NCBI RefSeq assembly: GCF_037392515.1
Contig: NC_090287.1
Location: forward strand, 12,575,001 to 12,639,000
DNA: 64,000 bases
From: Haliotis asinina
Taxonomy: Eukaryota > Mollusca > Gastropoda > Lepetellida > Haliotidae
Direction: 5' to 3'
Positions 59,995-64,000 of this stretch are shown here, piece by piece. How positions within the stretch are numbered: the first letter of the stretch is position 1; the number at the start of each line of letters is the position of its first letter. A program made the translations under genes and the position numbers. The notes beneath the pieces are model-generated. The model made no database searches. It was given only the letters and a program-made list of their open reading frames with translations, and had not been told where the DNA came from.

Positions 59995-60318
59995 TTGTTT
60001 CCGGAGCTTAACTCAGAAACTGTTCAATATTTTTAGACCAATCTTGACAGATATAGTAATCTCAGCCTATGGTTGTGCCTTTTGCTATTTACAGATTTTT
60101 GGCATTTATATTTTTTTTGTTTTTCCATGAACATTTTGGTGTTAGTCTAATGGAAGGGTGGGCTTCGTTCCCAGAGCACAACTCGAAAACCATTTCATAT
60201 CTTTCAACAGATTTTGGCAGACATATGAGACAGATCTTGAAATTGTGACTTTGCTGGTTACAGATATATGGCATTTATAATTTTCATGAATTCCATGGAA
60301 ACAATTAAAACTTAGTCT
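59995..60318 (+). repeat. two diverged tandem units of ~165 bp
   Basis: Unit 1 (from TTTCCGGAGCTTAACTCAG) and unit 2 (from TTCCCAGAGCACAACTCG) share the order of blocks: ACCAATCTTGACAGATATA/ACAGATTTTGGCAGACATA, TTACAGAT-T-TGGCATTTATA, TTCCATG-AA and TTAGTCT. The 5' lead GGGGGATATAGTTGACGCC with CGTCTGTCCATGCATCCG is typical of an element widespread in invertebrates (recall). Confidence 0.75.
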
Positions 60319-62049
60319 GAAAAGACATTGAGTAACTCTCAGATTATTTGTCCTTTCAAACATGTGGGGCCGAGTATATGTTTATTCTTATTATTATTTC
60401 TTTTAGGGCTATTTACAGAGTGTAGGTGCTGGTTTATATTATTAATGTAGACATCCCAACCATTAAAGACAAACTAAGTCAAAATGTTTTTTTTGCCAGT
60501 ACAAAAACTGTTGTACTGAAGAATGAGGCTTACACTTGCCTTCCTAATTTATTGTGTCTCTTTGCAGCTTAACATACATGTATTGATAAATTCTGTACAA
60601 AGTGCAATATAGTATTATGAAATCATTGATTTTCTTGTTTCTTGTTGAAAACTTTGATCGTCACTGAAGCTTGGTCCATGGTGGGCCAGCATAGGTCTGA
60701 GGTGGCAGGCAAGTGATCCAGCGAGCTTGAGGTGCTGGGGTCGAGCACTGTGTGTAGACTCTTTCAGTGTTGTCACAACCCAGTGTACTTAAAAGAATGT
60801 GCGAATCTGTTGTTATATTACCAGATAGTGGCCACAAGAATACACCTAGTTGCAGGTACAGCAACGTGCACCAAACTTGAACAAAGTACTGTGACTATGT
60901 GTCCCATTCCACCCGGCCTTGAACGGGTACCTCATAAGGATAGGAAAGCCAGATTAACACCTATGCACCAGCTCGTATGCAGAATCTGATCGTAATGACA
61001 AAAAAATTTCATGTTAATTATAAGTATCCTTGATTTGTTGTTTGACTCCTCACTCGACAGTATTACAGCTATATGGCAGTTTTAGAGATAATTCTCATGC
61101 CATGTCTTTCAAATGTTGAATGTCAATGTGCAATTGGCAGGCCTGTTGTGACTGCCAGGACAGGCCAATCTCATGGCACGTGACAAAGTCACAGTAGGCC
61201 ACCCAATCGCACGTTCACATTCACCTTTGGAAGGCATGGCATGAGCATTATCTCTCAAACCGCCATGTATAGCTGGAATACTTCTGTGTGCGGCAATTAT
61301 CATATGGTCTCTGGTTACACAATGTTTAGGAATAACTGCCTAGAACGTGCGAAACTGCTTACTTTGCCAAGCTCGTGCGAAACCCCAGTCCCTAAGAAAT
61401 AAAAAAAATGTGACTTCATCGTGCTACTGTTGATTGTGGAGGGTGCATCGAGCGGGGGGCATTATGCCTTATTCTGTATTAGTGTACGTTCTCTATGTCC
61501 ATAAAACGGATCTGTTCCTCTGTTTGGGAAAGTAACCCATCTGAAATTTCTGTTTTTGTTTAGTGTGTATGCACAAATTATTTTTCATTAAAAGTGGTTT
61601 GAGATGCTAAGTCGGAAGTGATCAGATGAGGTCAGGTTGAGTTTAACATTGCACTTTTGATGACTTCACGTGCATAGGTATGTGCATGCATGTGTGTGCT
61701 TGGTGCTTGCTTGGTCTGTATAGGCACATAAACTACATGGCGCCAGCATACTTTGATATCATGGCGTTTTAACATGATTAAACCATTCAGACACACCACA
61801 ATGACCCGATCTCGATTAATCCATATCGTTGTTTTGATGTGCACCGTGTTTCGATGTGACGCGGTCGAAAGTCTAACCATTGGCCTTCTGCTCTCTGGGC
61901 AGAGGCTTTATCCACAAGACCACACGGATGATGTATACCTTTTGTCACCTAGAAAACCAAGTATATATCTTGTGAAACATGTTCACTGGTATTCCAATTA
62001 TATCCTGAGTTCAGCATCATTTACCATTCCCACTGACAACTACAATCAA
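60319..62049. other. intergenic, no gene supported
   Basis: Contains a short family-1 SINE tail near 61258-61300 (CCATGTATAGCTGGAATAC, TGTGTGCGGCAATTA). ORFs at 60732-60989 and 61753-62070 have no domain features, and the latter runs into a SINE. Confidence 0.45.
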
Positions 62050-62290
62050 ACCCGTGAAGATCCGGATTAGAATTTTACTTCATTAACCCATCGTAAGCAG
62101 CGACTAAGGGGATCGGGTGGTTAGGGTCGCTAACCTGGTTGACACACGCCATCCTGTCCAAATTGCCTAGACCGATATTCATGCGGTTTATGACTGGTAT
62201 ATCTGTTCCAGGCTCGACTATTTACCGACGACCGTCAGTTAGCTGGAATATTGCCGCGTGTGGCGTATAAATCTAAACTCGCTGAGTGAA
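62050..62290 (+). repeat. SINE-like family 1 copy
   Basis: From CGTGAAGATCCGGATTAG through GGGGATCGGGTGGTTAGGG to TAGCTGGAATATTGCCGCG. The final ACTC repeats are degenerate. Confidence 0.85.
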
Positions 62291-62572
62291 ATATAATCAT
62301 GAATAACAGTAAAAACTCAGGATGTTAGCACATATTTAATAACTAAGCATACCGAGTGCTAAATGTACAAGCTTAATGTAAAACAACACATATATATAAA
62401 TCAATGAAAGCGAGTTTACCAATAGGTCTACAATTAGCATATATGCATCACCAGCATTATTGTCACACACACTTTCAGATAAAACTTTAACAATACAACT
62501 TTGTACCTGGCATTCTTTGACCTATTTATACACGCGTTGTATTCTGGCTATGGCTATATGAACACTTTGAAA

Positions 62573-62737
62573 TATACTCATGGAAACAAATAAGGGAACA
62601 CGTGAAAGTACAAGTGTTCTTTTATTTATTTCCAGAATTTCACATACAGTGCAATACATAGCTTGAGAAGAAGCCAGGAAAAGAATAAAGGAACACCGGT
62701 ACTTTCACGTGTTCCCTTATTTGTTTTCCTGAGTATA
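62573..62737. mobile_element. 165-bp mariner-type miniature element, long inverted ends
   Basis: The ends TATACTCATGGAAACAAATA and TATACTCAGGAAAACAAATA (complement) stay complementary for about 60 bases on each side, including AAGGGAACACGTGAAAGTAC. Flanking TA is consistent with Tc1/mariner insertion. No ORF. Confidence 0.85.
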
Positions 62738-62911
62738 TACAGTTGTCCCTAATATGTACATGTTATCACACTATTAATGTTCATTGAATAAATCTTTATC
62801 AAATTATGTAGCACTATATATTTCCTCAAAAGCAGAACAGAGTTAAAAAAAAACATCATATCATAACAAAAATCATCGAAATCCGATACTTCAAAGACAG
62901 AAACGTGATGT
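62738..62911. other. 3' flank of the reverse-strand ORF
   Basis: AT-rich. No clear polyadenylation hexamer was identified on the - strand before the miniature element at 62573-62737. Confidence 0.35.
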
Positions 62912-63988
62912 TCAGAAGATGAAGAAACTTGGAAAGTCGGCGTCCTTTCTCGCTCGTCTGCGTGGAGGAGGTTGGCTCAAGCGGCTGACTGACGCTTCCT
63001 CTCCGTCTGGAATGGTTTGCATCCAACGCCGGTCTTCTACATTGGAAGAAGGGGGAGCATTGCTCCTTTCATCACATTCTCCAAGGCGTCGTTGCTCAAA
63101 GTAATCATAGAGATGACGCGGTTTTAACGATGTTGGTTCTGCGGGTGTGGCTGGACGCCTACAGACCACAGGTGCAGGTTGGCTACAGGAGGCCGAGCCT
63201 CTGCAGCCAGAGTTGGTTCCCCCTGTATCAGAAGCCCTTCTTTCCGGGGGACCTTTCACACCATCTCTAGAAGCAGTGTCAGTTACACTTTGGTCTGAGC
63301 TTGCTTTCTTTGCTTCCATGCTGAGAGCCATCACACGGTTGTGATATGACCGCGGGCGTGTTTGAAAAGCTTTTTGTCCAGCCATGTAGTTGCTCTCTAT
63401 TTCATCGATGTCCTTTAAAATGGATTCGTCCAAATCTATTGGTTTCCTTTTCTGAGAAAGTGCATCTTTCTTAGCATTGCTTCCTGGACTGAAAGCGTCC
63501 TTGTGTGTGATTTCCCCAACGCATTCGTCTCGCCACATACGAGAGACAGGAATATCCTCAAATCTTTTCGTTGACGTCTGCCTGCTGTCATGAATTGAGC
63601 TTCTGCTAAAGGACCCGGCGCTGCCAGATAAAGACAATGGTGGTGGCTCATGTTCTCGCTTCCTTTCAGGGACAGACTGCTTGCAGAGGGAGCGGGTCGT
63701 ATTCATGGTGGTATTCTCTTGCGAACACTTCAGATGTTTGTTTTTCCAATCACATGTGCTCCTCGGTAGAGAGTTCGGGGTTAGAACAACCTTATTAGCA
63801 CACTTCGGCGTAACCGTCGCCTTACTTGGAATGATTTTAGTCTCTGCTAGTTCTGATTTGATGGATGTGTGTTGCACAGGGTGGCACCAAGTCTTCCCCT
63901 TTCTCGGGGCTTGCTCTTTTCCCGCGGCAGCACCCATCACGCGGCCTATGCGGCTGTCACCATCAAGAGAATGAATCAGGATTGTCAT
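62912..63988 (-). CDS. uncharacterised 358-residue protein, intronless frame
   Basis: An uninterrupted frame of 358 codons starts at ATG 63988 and ends at TGA (62912-62914). An in-frame TAA lies three codons before the ATG, so this is the true upstream limit unless an intron intervenes. The family is not recognised. The protein is hydrophilic and mostly disordered, rich in Ser, Arg, Lys and Pro, with no signal peptide or membrane segment. More ordered-looking parts are RFEDIPVSRMWRDECVGEIT, DLDESILKDIDEIESNYMAG (acidic helix), PRSYHNRVMALSMEAKKA and LKPRHLYDYFEQRRLGE. It ends PPRRRARKDADFPSFFIF. A CRE-like TGACGTCA palindrome overlaps the start codon (63988-63995). Base composition is more GC- and CpG-rich than the flanks, supporting real coding sequence. 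Confidence 0.6.
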   Translation of the reverse strand: MTILIHSLDGDSRIGRVMGAAAGKEQAPRKGKTWCHPVQHTSIKSELAETKIIPSKATVTPKCANKVVLTPNSLPRSTCDWKNKHLKCSQENTTMNTTRSLCKQSVPERKREHEPPPLSLSGSAGSFSRSSIHDSRQTSTKRFEDIPVSRMWRDECVGEITHKDAFSPGSNAKKDALSQKRKPIDLDESILKDIDEIESNYMAGQKAFQTRPRSYHNRVMALSMEAKKASSDQSVTDTASRDGVKGPPERRASDTGGTNSGCRGSASCSQPAPVVCRRPATPAEPTSLKPRHLYDYFEQRRLGECDERSNAPPSSNVEDRRWMQTIPDGEEASVSRLSQPPPRRRARKDADFPSFFIF

Positions 63989-64000
63989 GACGTCAACTTA

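Overview
This is a gene-sparse, AT-rich, repeat-laden animal nuclear window. Genes are split into many short exons with GT/AG introns. Intergenic and intronic DNA is littered with short interspersed repeats whose 3' ends run into (ACTC)n. That repeat signature and the exon sequences suggest a mollusc, most likely a vetigastropod such as abalone (Haliotis). The genus is inferred from recall of the repeat family, not from a search.

Three protein-coding genes on the + strand can be rebuilt exon by exon, with reading phase preserved at every junction. (1) 10411-24212 is the 3' part of a PPP1R37-type leucine-rich-repeat regulatory subunit of protein phosphatase 1: twelve exons and 812 residues, with the N-terminal exon(s) not found. 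(2) 36148-43328 is a complete ten-exon model of 545 residues: a vaccinia-related-kinase (VRK) type kinase domain, a basic linker, and a C-terminal KCTD/T1-type BTB domain. The end of the kinase, the linker and the BTB domain share one uninterrupted exon, so the fusion is not a gene-joining artefact. This is the most unusual gene here. (3) 47643-59615 is a complete thirteen-exon ACTR10 (Arp11) gene of 403 residues, a subunit of the dynactin pointed-end complex. At the right edge, on the - strand, 62912-63988 is an uninterrupted 358-codon ORF with no recognised family.

The left 10 kb is mostly mobile DNA. It holds a 1038-bp near-perfect palindrome (877-1914) with 5-bp target duplications, and a roughly 4.3-kb decayed DIRS-like tyrosine-recombinase retrotransposon (about 4690-9005) that also carries a THAP-domain remnant. 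A second, shortened DIRS-like copy lies in ACTR10 intron 10 (55525-57395). A 1437-bp Tc1-type transposon with intact 26-bp inverted ends but a broken transposase lies downstream of the kinase gene (43865-45301). A 131-bp miniature with related ends sits in a PPP1R37 intron. Several other miniature elements and two families of SINE-like repeats are scattered throughout.

The PPP1R37 intron after 13671 opens with a minisatellite of about 86 bp (13661-15039). Every full unit copies the exon's last bases together with its 5' splice site, giving 15 decoy donors behind the real one. The roughly 8.9 kb after the PPP1R37 stop codon has no genes and few repeats and could be a long 3' UTR. The neighbouring genes have no evident functional link; this is an ordinary animal gene neighbourhood in which the kinase-BTB fusion, the splice-donor minisatellite and the orphan ORF deserve most attention.
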